Shown: positions 1 to 9,455, numbered from the stretch's first letter. The stretch: DNA of 64,000 bases from JBBSNV01 sp964458605 (GCA_964458605.1 CAYWLS010000015.1:41673-105672), one strand, 5' to 3'. Made by a program: numbers and translations. Notes: a model not told the origin generated them from the sequence alone.

Positions 1-1313
1 ACGATCGAGGCGGCGCCGACATAGACGATCAGCAGGGTGACCAGCACCTGCAGCATGCCGCTCAAGGTGCCGATGATGTTGGAGAGGTTGTTGGCGCGGA
101 AGCCGGTCCAGGCGGCCAGCGCGACGCGGCTCTGCCAGCGCTTCTCGATCTCCGATTCCAGGCCCAGCGACTTGACCGTGACGGCATTGGTCACGGTCTC
201 CGACAGCGCCGAGCCCTTGGCCGCCAGCGCCATGAAGCTCTCGTTCATGATCTGGCGCTGGCTGCGATGCGCCAGCCACGACATCAGCACGAAGAACGGG
301 ATCGCGGCCACGGTGATGGCGCCCATGGTCGGGCTGATGGCGAACAGCGCCAGCAGGAAGAACACCACGAACAGCAGGTCGATGATCAGCACCGGCATCT
401 GGCCGGTGAAGAAGGCGCGCAGCACGTCGAGCTGGCGCAGCCGCTCGGCGATCAGCCCGGTGGGCGTGCGCTCGAAATGCAGGAACGGCAGGTGCACCAG
501 GTGGTGCACCACCTCGCCGCTGATCAGCGCGTCGAGCCGCGCGCCGGTGTGGCTGGCGATATAGCCGCGCACCGCGCGCAAGGCGAAATCGAACAGATAG
601 ACCACCAGCATGCCGATCAGCAGCACGTTCAGCGTGTCGATCGCGCCCTGGCCGATGATCTTGTTGAACACCACCATCATGAACAGCGGCGTGGCCAGCG
701 CCAGGATGTTGATGATGAAGGAGGCGGCGATCAGCTCGCCCAGCACGCGGCGCACGCGCTCGTTGAACAGCGCGCGCCAGCCCTGGCCGGTATGGCTCGC
801 CGCCGCGGCGCTGCCCGGCGCCGGCGCCTTGACCAGCAGCACGCGATAGCCGAGCTCGAGCAGTTCGTCGGCCGAGACGGTGCGGCTGCGGCCCTGCACC
901 ACGTCGACCAGCGTGTAGCCGCGCGCCGTCGCCGCGCTCACCACCACCGGCGGCACCTCGCCGCTGCACAGCAGGACGAACGGCGCGGGGGCCTGCGGCA
1001 GGCTCTTGATGTCGATCTCGAAGGCGCCGACCTTCAGCCCCAGCCGCTGGGCGATGTACTGGAAGGTGGTCTCGGTCATCCCGCCGTCGGGGATCGGCGC
1101 CAGGGCCCGGATATCGGCCTCGCTGACCGGCCGGCCGAACTGCTGGCTCAGGTAGAGCAGGCAGCGCAGCAGCACGTCGACCTTGGGGCGCGGCCCGGCC
1201 TGGGCGTGCGGCGGCTCGGGCGCGACGATGGTGGTCTTGGCGGCGGCCGAAATGCCCGGCCGACCGAGCGGATCGGCCGCGCCGCCAGCCATGGGACGAT
1301 CGGGCGGGGTCAT
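1..1313 (-). CDS. Type I secretion ABC transporter, N-terminal part (runs off left edge)
   Basis: The visible 437 residues are an N-terminal C39-like domain (about residues 45-165) followed by the membrane domain of an ABC exporter of the HlyB/LapB family. The C39-like region contains LLRCLLYLSQQFGRPVSEAD but lacks a convincing catalytic Cys-His pair, as in transporters that bind but do not cleave their substrate. Several hydrophobic helices follow, including LIAASFIINILALATPLFMM and the TPTGLIAERLRQLDVLRAFF coupling region. The ATPase half lies beyond base 1. The start is the ATG at 1313; an in-frame ATG seven codons later is possible. It is divergent from the polysaccharide export genes, so the substrate may be a large secreted adhesin encoded outside the window. 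Family assignment is firm; substrate is unknown. Confidence 0.88.
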   Translation of the reverse strand, partial: MTPPDRPMAGGAADPLGRPGISAAAKTTIVAPEPPHAQAGPRPKVDVLLRCLLYLSQQFGRPVSEADIRALAPIPDGGMTETTFQYIAQRLGLKVGAFEIDIKSLPQAPAPFVLLCSGEVPPVVVSAATARGYTLVDVVQGRSRTVSADELLELGYRVLLVKAPAPGSAAAASHTGQGWRALFNERVRRVLGELIAASFIINILALATPLFMMVVFNKIIGQGAIDTLNVLLIGMLVVYLFDFALRAVRGYIASHTGARLDALISGEVVHHLVHLPFLHFERTPTGLIAERLRQLDVLRAFFTGQMPVLIIDLLFVVFFLLALFAISPTMGAITVAAIPFFVLMSWLAHRSQRQIMNESFMALAAKGSALSETVTNAVTVKSLGLESEIEKRWQSRVALAAWTGFRANNLSNIIGTLSGMLQVLVTLLIVYVGAASI

Positions 1314-1757
1314 GGGGATCTATCGCGCCTGCAAAGACGCCGGGATGCGCGTGCGGTCACTAGCATGACCCGCTCCTCTTGCCGAGCGGTTGCAGAAGCC
1401 CCCCATCGCGGTCCCCAAAATAGTTCGCACTTAGAACATTCCTCAGCGATCGATCTTAACATGGTAGCCGCACAGTCTCATAAAAAACCTGACGAAATTT
1501 TCCGTGAAATTAGGCCAGATCAACATGTTGCGAGAACATTTGGTAACGGAGCTACAGGTCGTAGAGTAAAATGCGGCACTTGTTGCAACGCAGTCACATG
1601 CGGCCAATTTCCGGTTGCAGAACAACGGGTTTTGCGTTGTTTTCTATAGGTTGTGAGGTAAAGTTTTAATGGAAAATTAGACTGTTTAATCTATTCGTAT
1701 AGGTGAGTTAGTTCGTAGTATAGACTGTCTGTGTGGAGCGGGGCTTTGCGGCGGGGG
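1314..1757. promoter_or_regulatory. Divergent intergenic region with AT-rich stretches and palindromes
   Basis: No convincing gene lies here; the short reading frames have no ribosome-binding site and no family-like features. The stretch is clearly more AT-rich than its surroundings, especially 1480-1530 and 1640-1730, and separates two divergent transcription units, so it probably holds both promoters. It contains the perfect palindrome CAACATGTTG (1521-1530), the palindrome GTTGCAAC (1582-1589) and the inverted repeat AACAACG/CGTTGTT (1621-1627 and 1635-1641). No individual -35/-10 pair could be fixed with confidence. Confidence 0.5.
1521..1530. promoter_or_regulatory. Candidate operator CAACATGTTG
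   Basis: This is a perfect 10-bp palindrome of the form CAAC-N2-RTTG. The same form occurs twice upstream of the XRE-type regulator gene (CAACACATTG and CAACGTATTG within 14065-14091). It could therefore be a binding site of that regulator at the polysaccharide promoter. This is inferred from motif likeness only. Confidence 0.3.
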
Positions 1758-2840
1758 ATGTCGATGGGGATCGCGACGAGAAGACGGAGCATGGCGTGGA
1801 TGCTGCTTGGCATCGCGCTGGTTGTCGCCCCCGGCCTGGCCGGCGCGCAGACGGCGCGCCTGGCGCCGCTGACGCCGGCGCCCAACGAGCCGGTGCCATC
1901 CACGGTCAGCGATGCTGCGCTGCGAGACGACCTGCAGTCGCAGCGCGTGGTCGGCGACTATCTCGGCCAGCCCCTGCCCGATCGCGACGCCGTCGTGGCG
2001 CGCGGCCAGTCGCTGCTCTACGACATGCAGCGCCGCAACGCCTCGCCGTTCCTGATCGACTGGGCGCGCGGCGAGATCCGCCGCCGCGCCTGCTCGGCCA
2101 TCGTCATCAACACCGACATCGATCGCGACTTCCTGCCGCCGCGCACCTCGCTGGCATTCGACCTGCAGCCGACCAACGGGCAGCTGGCGCGCGGCTTCAC
2201 GCCCATCACCATCGGCGACCCGCGCATCACGGCCAGCGGCGGCGTGGTGCGCAATCCCAGCCAGGCGCTGTTCGGCGACAGTCTGGACAACGTCACCTCC
2301 TTCAGCACGCCGGTGTCCAACGGCCGCTGGCGGGTGGTGCTGATGACCGACAAGCTGGGCGCTTTCGTCAATCGCGGCCCGTTCGGCGTGGAGATCAACG
2401 CCAATGGCCAGCGGGTCGGGGTCGGCAACGTGCCGCCGCCCAGCTGGCTGGTGCAGGGCTATCTCACCAACAAGGTGGTGCAGCCGGGCCTGGCCCAGGC
2501 CGGCGCGGTCGGTCCGGGCGGCGCGCCGATGCTGGCGCGCACCGATCTGATGTCCGACGAAGCCGGCGCCATCGTGTTCGAGACCGACGTGATGAACGGC
2601 AATCTGCGGCTGACCTTCTCCTCGCCGGCCTCGCTGGTCGGCATCGTGCTGGAGCCGGCCGAGGCGGTGAGCAGCCTGCAGCTGGTGGGCGGCGCGCGCA
2701 ACGGCCCGGCGCTGATCGACCAGTGCTTCAACTACGAGAATCGCATCGGCCAGTATATCCCGCGCGGATCGCCCTATCTCGGCAGCCCGGTCTCGGGCGG
2801 TCCCGGCGGCGGCGGCGGCCCCGGCGGCAGTCCGCACTAG
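1758..2840 (+). CDS. Exported protein of unknown function, first gene of polysaccharide export operon
   Basis: I do not recognise a named family. The 360-aa product starts with a signal peptide (hydrophobic MLLGIALVVAPGLAG, then AQ). The middle, roughly residues 60-310, looks like mixed beta structure without an obvious catalytic motif. The C-terminus is Gly/Pro/Ser-rich. Start choice is uncertain: the ATG at 1758 follows a GGGGG stretch, while an upstream GTG at 1731 and ATGs at 1764 and 1791 are in frame. The gene ends 10 bp before the outer-membrane barrel gene, so it is probably co-transcribed and acts in the envelope with the export machinery. Confidence 0.75.
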   Translation: MSMGIATRRRSMAWMLLGIALVVAPGLAGAQTARLAPLTPAPNEPVPSTVSDAALRDDLQSQRVVGDYLGQPLPDRDAVVARGQSLLYDMQRRNASPFLIDWARGEIRRRACSAIVINTDIDRDFLPPRTSLAFDLQPTNGQLARGFTPITIGDPRITASGGVVRNPSQALFGDSLDNVTSFSTPVSNGRWRVVLMTDKLGAFVNRGPFGVEINANGQRVGVGNVPPPSWLVQGYLTNKVVQPGLAQAGAVGPGGAPMLARTDLMSDEAGAIVFETDVMNGNLRLTFSSPASLVGIVLEPAEAVSSLQLVGGARNGPALIDQCFNYENRIGQYIPRGSPYLGSPVSGGPGGGGGPGGSPH

Positions 2841-2850
2841 GCCGCGCCGC

Positions 2851-4158
2851 ATGCCCGTCAACCCCGACACGCAGCGTATCAACCGGCGGCGCGGACTGGC
2901 CGGCACGGCATCGCTCCTGGGGCTTGCCGCGGCGCTGGGCGCGGCGGCCTGTATCGCGTCGAGTTCCATCGCGCAGGCGCAGATCGCGCGCGACGATTCG
3001 GTGCTCAATCGCGGTCCGGGCAAGGACTACGCCTCCCAGGGCATCCAGCTCGGCGGCTTCGTGATGAAGCCCGGCCTGACGGTGGGCGGCGAATACGACG
3101 ACAACGTGTTCCGCACCAAGCACGGCCGCAAGGACGACTTCGCCTATCACGTCAGCCCTTCGATCTCGCTGGCCACCGACGGCTGGGACATCGTCAATTT
3201 CAGCGTCGGCGCCTCGGGCGACATCGGCCGCTACGTCAAATACAGCGGCGAGAACTACGAGGCGTTCCAGACCAACGCCGACCTGACCTACTCGATCGAC
3301 GACGACTGGAGCTGGGGCGTGTCCGGCCAGCTCGGCCATTCGCTGGCACGCCGCGGCCTGGACGTCGACAACACCTCGAACGAGGCCACGACCTACTGGT
3401 ACTACACCGCGCAGAGCAACCTGGCCTACCAGGGCGACCCGTTCGCCTTCCGCTTCTCGCCGGTCTATCGCCGCTACGACTTCCAGAATTCCGGCGGCGT
3501 CAACAACGACGACCGCGACCGGCAGGAATACCAGCTCGACGCGCGCTTCGCCTACAAGGTGGGCGCCAACACCTCGGTGTTCTTCGATCCGTCCTATATC
3601 TGGGTGCGCTACGACTCGCCGGTCGACGATTTCGGCCACAACCGCAATTCCGAGGGCTACGACCTGCGCGTCGGCATCGGCTACGATGCCTCGGAGCTGC
3701 TGTATTTCGAAGCCGGCGTCGGCTATTTCCGCCGCACCTTCCAGGACCGTTTCTTCAAGCCGGCGAGCGGCGTGTCGGCGCTGGTGCGCGCCTGGTGGAA
3801 CCCGACCGACACGTTGAGCTTCATGGCCGAGTTCAGCCGCGGCGTCACCGAATCGGATGCCTTCGTCAACTCCACCGTGAACTCCGGCACCGCCGTCACC
3901 ACCGGCGCCCAGCTGCGCGCCGGGTGGGAGGCTGCGGAAAACCTGATCTTCGATACGGGCCTCACCTGGTACAACTTCAACTATAACGTGTTAAGCCGGC
4001 GCGACAATTTCTACGTGTTCGATATCGGCGGTCGCTACTACCTGAACCAGTACATCTTCACCGGCCTGCGCTACAATTTCGAACATCGCGCCTCGTCAGA
4101 CAGTACGTTGAATTATAACGATAATCGTATTATGTTGACCGTCGGCGGCCAGCTCTAA
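2851..4158 (+). CDS. Outer-membrane beta-barrel protein of exopolysaccharide locus
   Basis: This 435-aa protein has a long N-terminal signal region (RRR, then a hydrophobic core ending near residue 46 at AQAQ). The rest is a run of alternating, aromatic-rich strands such as YEAFQTNADLTYSIDD and FYVFDIGGRYYLNQYIF, typical of the BBP2-type putative outer-membrane barrels that accompany Wza/Wzc genes. It ends on a short strand, RIMLTVGGQL, without a terminal aromatic residue. It lies 40 bp upstream of the Wza-like gene. The likely role is a channel or assembly partner for polysaccharide crossing the outer membrane; that role is inferred from the family and the neighbours. Confidence 0.82.
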   Translation: MPVNPDTQRINRRRGLAGTASLLGLAAALGAAACIASSSIAQAQIARDDSVLNRGPGKDYASQGIQLGGFVMKPGLTVGGEYDDNVFRTKHGRKDDFAYHVSPSISLATDGWDIVNFSVGASGDIGRYVKYSGENYEAFQTNADLTYSIDDDWSWGVSGQLGHSLARRGLDVDNTSNEATTYWYYTAQSNLAYQGDPFAFRFSPVYRRYDFQNSGGVNNDDRDRQEYQLDARFAYKVGANTSVFFDPSYIWVRYDSPVDDFGHNRNSEGYDLRVGIGYDASELLYFEAGVGYFRRTFQDRFFKPASGVSALVRAWWNPTDTLSFMAEFSRGVTESDAFVNSTVNSGTAVTTGAQLRAGWEAAENLIFDTGLTWYNFNYNVLSRRDNFYVFDIGGRYYLNQYIFTGLRYNFEHRASSDSTLNYNDNRIMLTVGGQL

Positions 4159-4198
4159 TGCGGCGCCGTGCGTCCATGCTGATATCGAGTGGTAGCCC

Positions 4199-4780
4199 AT
4201 GCTCCGGATGATCGCCCGGCTTGCGTCCGGCATTGTTGCAATCCTTCTCATGGCTGCGCTGGTCGGCTGCGACGATGCGCAGTCGCAGGTGCAGCCGGTC
4301 GGCCCCAACTTCAACGTTGCCCAGGCCGGCGGCGCCGACTATCGCCTGGGCGTCGGCGATCGCGTCAAGATCGTGGTGTTCGGCCAGCCCGACCTGACCA
4401 ACGAGACCGAGGTCGACGCCACCGGCAAGGTGGCGATGGCGCTGATCGGCGAGGTGCAGGCCGTCGGCCGCACCGCGCGCGAGGTCGAGAACGACATCCG
4501 CACGCGGCTCGACAAGGACTTCCTGGTCAATCCCAAGGTCAGCGTGCTGATCGTGGCCTACCGGCCGATCACCATCCTGGGCCAGGTCAAGACGCCGGGC
4601 CGCTATCCCTATGCCGCCGGCATGGACGTGCGACAGGCGGTGGCGCTGGCCGGCGGCTACGACAAGCGCGCCAGTTCCTCTTCGGCCACGATCTACCGCA
4701 ACAACCAGGAGTTGGAGGTTCCGCCCCAGACTCTGGTACAGCCCGGCGACACGATCGAGATTCCGCGCCGGTTCTTCTGA
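4199..4780 (+). CDS. Polysaccharide export lipoprotein (Wza-like, short form)
   Basis: The 193-aa product has a lipoprotein signal peptide with lipobox LVGC (Cys about residue 24). It continues with the polysaccharide-export domain (YRLGVGDRVKIVVFGQPDLT, then GKVAMALIGEVQAVGRTA) and one SLBB-type domain (ITILGQVKTPGRYPYAAGMD through GGYDKRAS). It is much shorter than E. coli Wza because the C-terminal part that forms the outer-membrane helix barrel is absent, so the neighbouring barrel protein may supply the outer-membrane passage. HfsD of holdfast export is a related protein. It sits directly upstream of the Wzc-like gene. Confidence 0.88.
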   Translation: MLRMIARLASGIVAILLMAALVGCDDAQSQVQPVGPNFNVAQAGGADYRLGVGDRVKIVVFGQPDLTNETEVDATGKVAMALIGEVQAVGRTAREVENDIRTRLDKDFLVNPKVSVLIVAYRPITILGQVKTPGRYPYAAGMDVRQAVALAGGYDKRASSSSATIYRNNQELEVPPQTLVQPGDTIEIPRRFF

Positions 4781-4884
4781 CCGCGCGGCCAGCGACGGGT
4801 TGCCCGCATCCTTTTCGCCGTCGGTGCCGACGGCGGCGGCCGGCAAGGCCCCGATGGAACGGCATCGCGCAATTTGAGCAGGTC

Positions 4885-7161
4885 ATGAGCAACATCGCCC
4901 GTCTGAATTCGCAGGTTCCCGACATGCTGCCGCCCGACCAGGGCGGGCCCGAGCCCGGTCGCGGCATCAATGTGCGCGAGATCATCGGCATCCTGCGCCG
5001 CCACTACATCATGATCGCGGCCATCACCGTGGTCGGCACGGCGCTTACCGCCTTGTGGGTCAACCAGCTGACGCCGATCTACCAGGCCGAAGTCTCGGTG
5101 CTGGTCGATCCCTCGCGCGAGACCATCACCAAGTTCCAGCCGGTCAATCCCGGCATCGTCCAGGCCTGGACCATGATGGAGACCCAGCTGGCGCTGGTGC
5201 GCTCGCGCGACCTGGCGGTCAAGGCGGTGCGCCGGCTCGATCTGGTCAACCATCCGCTCTACAACCCGGCGCTGGCCAAGCCCAAGCCCTCGACGCTGGA
5301 ATCGATCCTGGCGCCGATCACGGCCCTGTTCGGCGAGGCCAAGCCCGAGACGCCCAGGAATCCGGTCAGCATCGCGCCGCTGACGCCGGCCGAGCGCGAG
5401 CAGCTGGTGCAGAACATCGTCGGCGGCTATCTGGGCGGCTTGAGCGCGGTGCAGGCCGGCGCCTCGCAGGTCATGCTGATCCGCTTCACCTCGACCGATC
5501 CGGTGCTGGCAGCCAAGGCGGCCAACATGGCGGCCCAGGTCTATATCGACGATCAGGTCGCCAATCGCGGCGAGTCGACCCAGTCGGCGCTGAAGTTCCT
5601 CAGCGAGAAGGTCGAAGAGCTGCGGCTGAAGATGATCGCCGCCGAGCAGGCGCTGACCGAATACCGCACCAGGAACGGCATCCTGCAGAGCGGCACCGAG
5701 CAGTCGCCGGTGCAGCAGCAGCTCAGCTCCTACAACCAGCAGTTGGTCGAGGTGCGCGCCCTGATCCGCAACCTCGAGACCAGCCAGCAGCAGGTCAAGG
5801 GCGTGCAGCGCTCCGAAGGCAGCATGGAAGCCGTCGGCGCGGTGATGACCAATCCGTTCATCAGCCAGTTGCGCCAGCAGGAGGTCGAACTCAGCCGCAA
5901 GCTGGCCGAGCTCAAGACCCAGCTGCGCGACAACCATCCGCAGGTGATCGCGCTGCGCAACGAATTGCGCGAGGTGCAGGGCAAGATCGGGGCGGAGATC
6001 GCCAAGATCGCCGCCAATATCGGCAACGACCTGGCGCTGGCGCGCCAGCGCGAGCAGAGCCTGCTGAGCGAGATCAAGCGGCTGCAGGGCGACCAGGCCA
6101 CCCAGGCCGACGCCGAGGTCAAGCTGCGCGAGCTGCAGCTCGCCGCCCAGACCTCGCGCCAGGTCTACGAAGCCATGCTGGCGCGCTTCAACGAAGTCAG
6201 CCTGACCGACGACAAGGTGCAGAAGCCCGATGCGCGCATCCTGTCGCCGGCTGCGGTGCCGGGCGGGCCGATCGCGCCGCGCAAGGACCTCTACATGATG
6301 ATGGCGCTGTTCATCTCGCTGGGTATCGGCGTCGGCCTGGCGGTGATGATCGAGCTGCTCGATTCGGGCTTCCGCTCGGTCAACCAGCTCGAGCAGCTGG
6401 CCAATGCGCCGGCGCTGGGCATGGTGCCGTTCCAGACCGGCAAGGCCGGCCGCGACAAGCGGCCCTGGGACACGGTGCTGGACAAGCCCAACTCCTCCTT
6501 CGCCGAGGCGATCCGCACCATCCGCACCGGGCTGCTGCTGTCCAGCGTCGACCATCCGCCGCGCACCGTGCTGGTGACGTCGTCGGTGCCGGGCGAGGGC
6601 AAGACCACGACAGCGCTGGCGCTGGCTTCGGCCGCCGCCGCCTCCGGGCAGCGCACCATCATCGTCGACTGCGACATGCGCCAGCCCTCGATGCACACCA
6701 ATCTCGGCACCGGCAACGAGCTTGGCCTGTCGGACTACCTGACCGGCAATGCGCGGCTGGAGGATCTGATCCACATCGACGACCGCTCGGGCCTGCACTA
6801 CATCTGCGCCGGCCGCCTGCCGCCGTCGCCGACCGACCTGCTGAGCTCCAACCGCATGAAGCAGCTGCTGCAGCAGCTGTCGGCGGCGTTCCAGATGGTG
6901 ATGCTCGACACGCCGCCGATCCTGGCGGTGTCCGACGCGCTGCTGCTGGTGCGCGCGGTCGACAAGACCATCTTCGTGGTGCGCTGGGAGAAGACGCGGC
7001 GCGACGTGGCGCTCAACGGCCTGAAATCGGTGTTCGACGCCGGCGCGCGGATCGGCGGACTGGTGCTGACCCAGGTCAATCTGCGCAAGCACGCCCAGTA
7101 CGACTATTCCGATTCCGGCATTTACTACTACCGCGGCTACAAGCGCTACTATGTCGAATAG
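4885..7161 (+). CDS. Wzc-like chain-length/tyrosine autokinase (BY-kinase)
   Basis: The 758-aa inner-membrane protein has an N-terminal Wzz domain with a first transmembrane helix near residues 33-52, a long coiled-coil periplasmic part (about 230-450), a second helix (YMMMALFISLGIGVGLAVMI) and a cytoplasmic kinase domain. The kinase shows Walker A (SVPGEGKTTT), Walker A' (IIVDCDMRQP) and Walker B-like MVMLDTPP. It ends in a Tyr cluster (YDYSDSGIYYYRGYKRYY), the usual autophosphorylation tail. It controls polymer length and export with the Wza-like protein. The start is the ATG at 4885, preceded by GAGCAGG. The last 11 bp overlap the next gene, so translation is probably coupled. Confidence 0.93.
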   Translation: MSNIARLNSQVPDMLPPDQGGPEPGRGINVREIIGILRRHYIMIAAITVVGTALTALWVNQLTPIYQAEVSVLVDPSRETITKFQPVNPGIVQAWTMMETQLALVRSRDLAVKAVRRLDLVNHPLYNPALAKPKPSTLESILAPITALFGEAKPETPRNPVSIAPLTPAEREQLVQNIVGGYLGGLSAVQAGASQVMLIRFTSTDPVLAAKAANMAAQVYIDDQVANRGESTQSALKFLSEKVEELRLKMIAAEQALTEYRTRNGILQSGTEQSPVQQQLSSYNQQLVEVRALIRNLETSQQQVKGVQRSEGSMEAVGAVMTNPFISQLRQQEVELSRKLAELKTQLRDNHPQVIALRNELREVQGKIGAEIAKIAANIGNDLALARQREQSLLSEIKRLQGDQATQADAEVKLRELQLAAQTSRQVYEAMLARFNEVSLTDDKVQKPDARILSPAAVPGGPIAPRKDLYMMMALFISLGIGVGLAVMIELLDSGFRSVNQLEQLANAPALGMVPFQTGKAGRDKRPWDTVLDKPNSSFAEAIRTIRTGLLLSSVDHPPRTVLVTSSVPGEGKTTTALALASAAAASGQRTIIVDCDMRQPSMHTNLGTGNELGLSDYLTGNARLEDLIHIDDRSGLHYICAGRLPPSPTDLLSSNRMKQLLQQLSAAFQMVMLDTPPILAVSDALLLVRAVDKTIFVVRWEKTRRDVALNGLKSVFDAGARIGGLVLTQVNLRKHAQYDYSDSGIYYYRGYKRYYVE

Positions 7162-7912
7162 CGCGCGGCGCGAAGCCGGATCCCGGCTGCGCCTGGCCGC
7201 CGGTCGGGCCGGTCCGCCCCGTCCGCCGCGAAACCTGCTGCTGACTGCCGCGGCGCTGGCGCTGGGCGCGGGGCTGGTGGTGCTGGCCGCGCCGCGCATC
7301 ATGGCGGCGCTCTATGCGCTGCCTGCCCGCCCGGTGATCGCCGCGCTCGACAAGCCCAGCGCGCCCCAGCCGACGCCCGCCGAACTGGTCCAGGCGCAGG
7401 AGGCGCTGCAGATGGCGCAGCTCTGGCAGCGCGACGCGCTGCTGGGGGTGGAGCTGGCGCGCATCGACCTGATCCTGGCCGTCCGCCAGCTCGAGGCGGG
7501 GCTGAATGCCCGGCCGCTGCTCGATCGCACCATCGCCACCGCGCAGCTCGCCCTGCATCGCGGGCCGGCGCAGGCGCGCGGCTGGCTGATCCTGGCCGAG
7601 GCCGGGCTGGCGCGCGACGGGCTGGCGGCGCCGGGGCTGGTGGCGTTTCTGGCCGAATCGCTGCGTGCCTCGCCCTACGACGTCTGGCTGGCGCCCAACC
7701 GCACCTGGCTGGCGCTGCAATTGTGGGATCGCCTGGACGGGCCCAGCCGGGCCATCGCCGCCGAGCAGATGCGCATGATGGTGCAGCTGTTCGGGCTCGA
7801 CTACCTGGTGCGCATGGCCCGCCAGCTGGGCGCGCCCGATCCCGCGCGCCAGGCGCTGGCCGGCACGCCCGGGCTGCGCGAACAGTTCGAGGCCCGCTAC
7901 CTTCAGCTCTGA
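7151..7912 (+). CDS. Membrane-anchored helical protein of unknown function
   Basis: The 253-aa product has a basic, Pro/Arg-rich N-terminus, one transmembrane helix (about residues 30-55, LLLTAAALALGAGLVVLAA) and a long alpha-helical remainder with an Ala/Leu/Gln-rich pattern resembling degenerate TPR helices. No named family was recognised. Its start lies inside the 3' end of the Wzc-like gene and its stop overlaps the 3' end of the convergent O-antigen ligase gene by 10 bp, which makes it a genuine and tightly packed member of the polysaccharide cluster. It may be an accessory or scaffold protein; this is inferred from position. Confidence 0.75.
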   Translation: MSNSARREAGSRLRLAAGRAGPPRPPRNLLLTAAALALGAGLVVLAAPRIMAALYALPARPVIAALDKPSAPQPTPAELVQAQEALQMAQLWQRDALLGVELARIDLILAVRQLEAGLNARPLLDRTIATAQLALHRGPAQARGWLILAEAGLARDGLAAPGLVAFLAESLRASPYDVWLAPNRTWLALQLWDRLDGPSRAIAAEQMRMMVQLFGLDYLVRMARQLGAPDPARQALAGTPGLREQFEARYLQL

Positions 7913-9270
7913 GGCGGTTCGCCCAGGCTGCGCCGGCACTGCGCGGCGCAGGCCCCGAGCAGGGCCAGGAACGTCACCGCCACGGCCGGCATCTGCAGGC
8001 TGAAATCGACCAGCGCGTGTACGCCCACGCCGATCGCCGCCACCGAGCCGGTCAGGCCGAACACGATGCTGCGCCGGCGCCACAGCGCCAGCAGGCAGGG
8101 CGCCGCCAGCGCCAGCACGCAGCCGGTGAGCGCGGCGGCGACGGGAATGCCGCCTTCCAGCGCCAGCTCGAGATAGGTGTTGTGCGCCTTGTCGAGGTTG
8201 TAGCCGTGGCGATAGAGCGCGCCGTCGTTGCCAGCCTCGAACACGCCCTGGAAGCTGCCCAGCCCGTAGCCCAGCAGCGGCCGCTGCCCGATCGCCGCCA
8301 GGGTCGGGCCGAAGATGTCGCCGCGCGAGCCTTCGATGGAGATGCGATCGGTCTCCAGCCGCGTCGCCAGTCCGCTGCCGCCTGCCGCCAGCACCGCCAC
8401 CAGCGCGGCGCCGCCGCCCAGGATCGCCAGTGCCAGGCGCCGGCCGCGCAGCGCGCCGCTTGCCGCCAGCCCGATGCCGCCCGCCAGCACCGCCAAGCCG
8501 AAGCTGTAGAAGCCGCCGCGCGAGCGCGTCATCACCAGCGTCACGGCCAGCAGCGCCACCACCAGCACCAGCAGCGCCAGGCCCAGGTCGCCATGCGCGG
8601 TGGGGCTGCCGACCCGGTGGCGCGTCGGCCGGCGCAGCCAGCGGCTGGCGGCCAGGCCCAGCGCCGCCGCCAGGCCGATGCCGATATAGGTGGCGAAGGA
8701 ATTGCGGTTGATGAAGGGGCCGGTGACGCTGTCGTGATAGGCGGTCTTGGCAAACCACAGCACCGTGTTCAGCCCGGCTAGCTGCACGACCAGCCCGTAC
8801 ACGGCATAGATCGCGGTGGCCGCCAGCGTCGCCCAGACCAGCCCCTGCGCGTCGGCGCGACGGCGGCCGTATTCCCAGCCCAGGAACGCCACGCCGCCAT
8901 AGGCCAGGATGCGCATCAGCGTGGTCCAGGCGGCGTCGGCATCCAGTCCCAGCCCGGGCGGCGGCGCTTCGTCGAGCAGGGCCGCCGCACGCCGGGCGGC
9001 CTCGGGCAGCAGCGGCGGCGGCGCGGGGGCTATGGTCTGAAACACCAGCCAGGCGATCGCCAGGCCGAACACCGCCGCGATCGGCAGCAGATAGCGATCC
9101 GCCGCGCGGCCATGCTCCGAACGCCGTCGCGCCGCGAAGATCGCCCACAGCACCAGCAGCAGGCCGACCCACAGCGCCATCGCGCTCCACGGCAGCGGCC
9201 GGTCGGCGGCGAGCGGCAACGGCACCAGCACGACCAGACCCAGCAATCCCCAATATGCCAGCCGCGACAT
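7903..9270 (-). CDS. O-antigen ligase / Wzy-type polymerase
   Basis: The 455-aa integral membrane protein has about a dozen hydrophobic segments and the Wzy_C/WaaL signature near residues 320-380, including RPLLGYGLGSFQGVF and KAHNTYLELALEGG. The family either ligates O-antigen to lipid A core or polymerises repeat units in the periplasm; in an export cluster with a Wzc-like kinase, polymerase (HfsC-like) is equally plausible. It is convergent with the preceding gene. The start is the ATG at 9270. The upstream 258 bp hold palindromic repeats and are shared with the divergent nucleotidyltransferase gene. Confidence 0.88.
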   Translation of the reverse strand: MSRLAYWGLLGLVVLVPLPLAADRPLPWSAMALWVGLLLVLWAIFAARRRSEHGRAADRYLLPIAAVFGLAIAWLVFQTIAPAPPPLLPEAARRAAALLDEAPPPGLGLDADAAWTTLMRILAYGGVAFLGWEYGRRRADAQGLVWATLAATAIYAVYGLVVQLAGLNTVLWFAKTAYHDSVTGPFINRNSFATYIGIGLAAALGLAASRWLRRPTRHRVGSPTAHGDLGLALLVLVVALLAVTLVMTRSRGGFYSFGLAVLAGGIGLAASGALRGRRLALAILGGGAALVAVLAAGGSGLATRLETDRISIEGSRGDIFGPTLAAIGQRPLLGYGLGSFQGVFEAGNDGALYRHGYNLDKAHNTYLELALEGGIPVAAALTGCVLALAAPCLLALWRRRSIVFGLTGSVAAIGVGVHALVDFSLQMPAVAVTFLALLGACAAQCRRSLGEPPQS

Positions 9271-9303
9271 CGCCCCAGTCCGGTTGCAGCCCCGCCAGCA
9301 ACC

Positions 9304-9330
9304 TAGAGCGGATCGCCGGCCGGTGGAAGC
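9304..9330. repeat. Degenerate half of the palindromic repeat
   Basis: TAGAGCGGATC (9304-9314) and GGTGGAAGC (9322-9330) match the left half of the complete palindromic element at 9380-9444, but the right half is missing. It looks like a decayed copy. Confidence 0.5.
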
Positions 9331-9379
9331 ATGGCCAGCACCGCGCCCGGCGCCTCTCGCGCTCGTGACCGCGGACCGG

Positions 9380-9444
9380 TAGAGCGGATCACGAGCGGAT
9401 GGAAGCGCGACAACGCTTCCATCCGATCAGGTGAATCCGCTCTA
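9380..9444. repeat. Palindromic REP-like element A
   Basis: The element starts TAGAGCGGAT and ends ATCCGCTCTA, so its outer arms are inverted repeats. The inner arms GGATGGAAGCG and CGCTTCCATCC form a second perfect inverted repeat around ACAA. It lies in the divergent spacer between the O-antigen ligase and nucleotidyltransferase genes. Short palindromes starting with AGAGC are common between genes in alphaproteobacterial genomes. Confidence 0.75.
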
Positions 9445-9455
9445 TTCCTCAAGTG

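Noticed and set aside
1443..1625. Small 60-codon minus-strand frame in the AT-rich spacer
   Set aside because: No ribosome-binding site or recognisable feature; the stretch looks regulatory.
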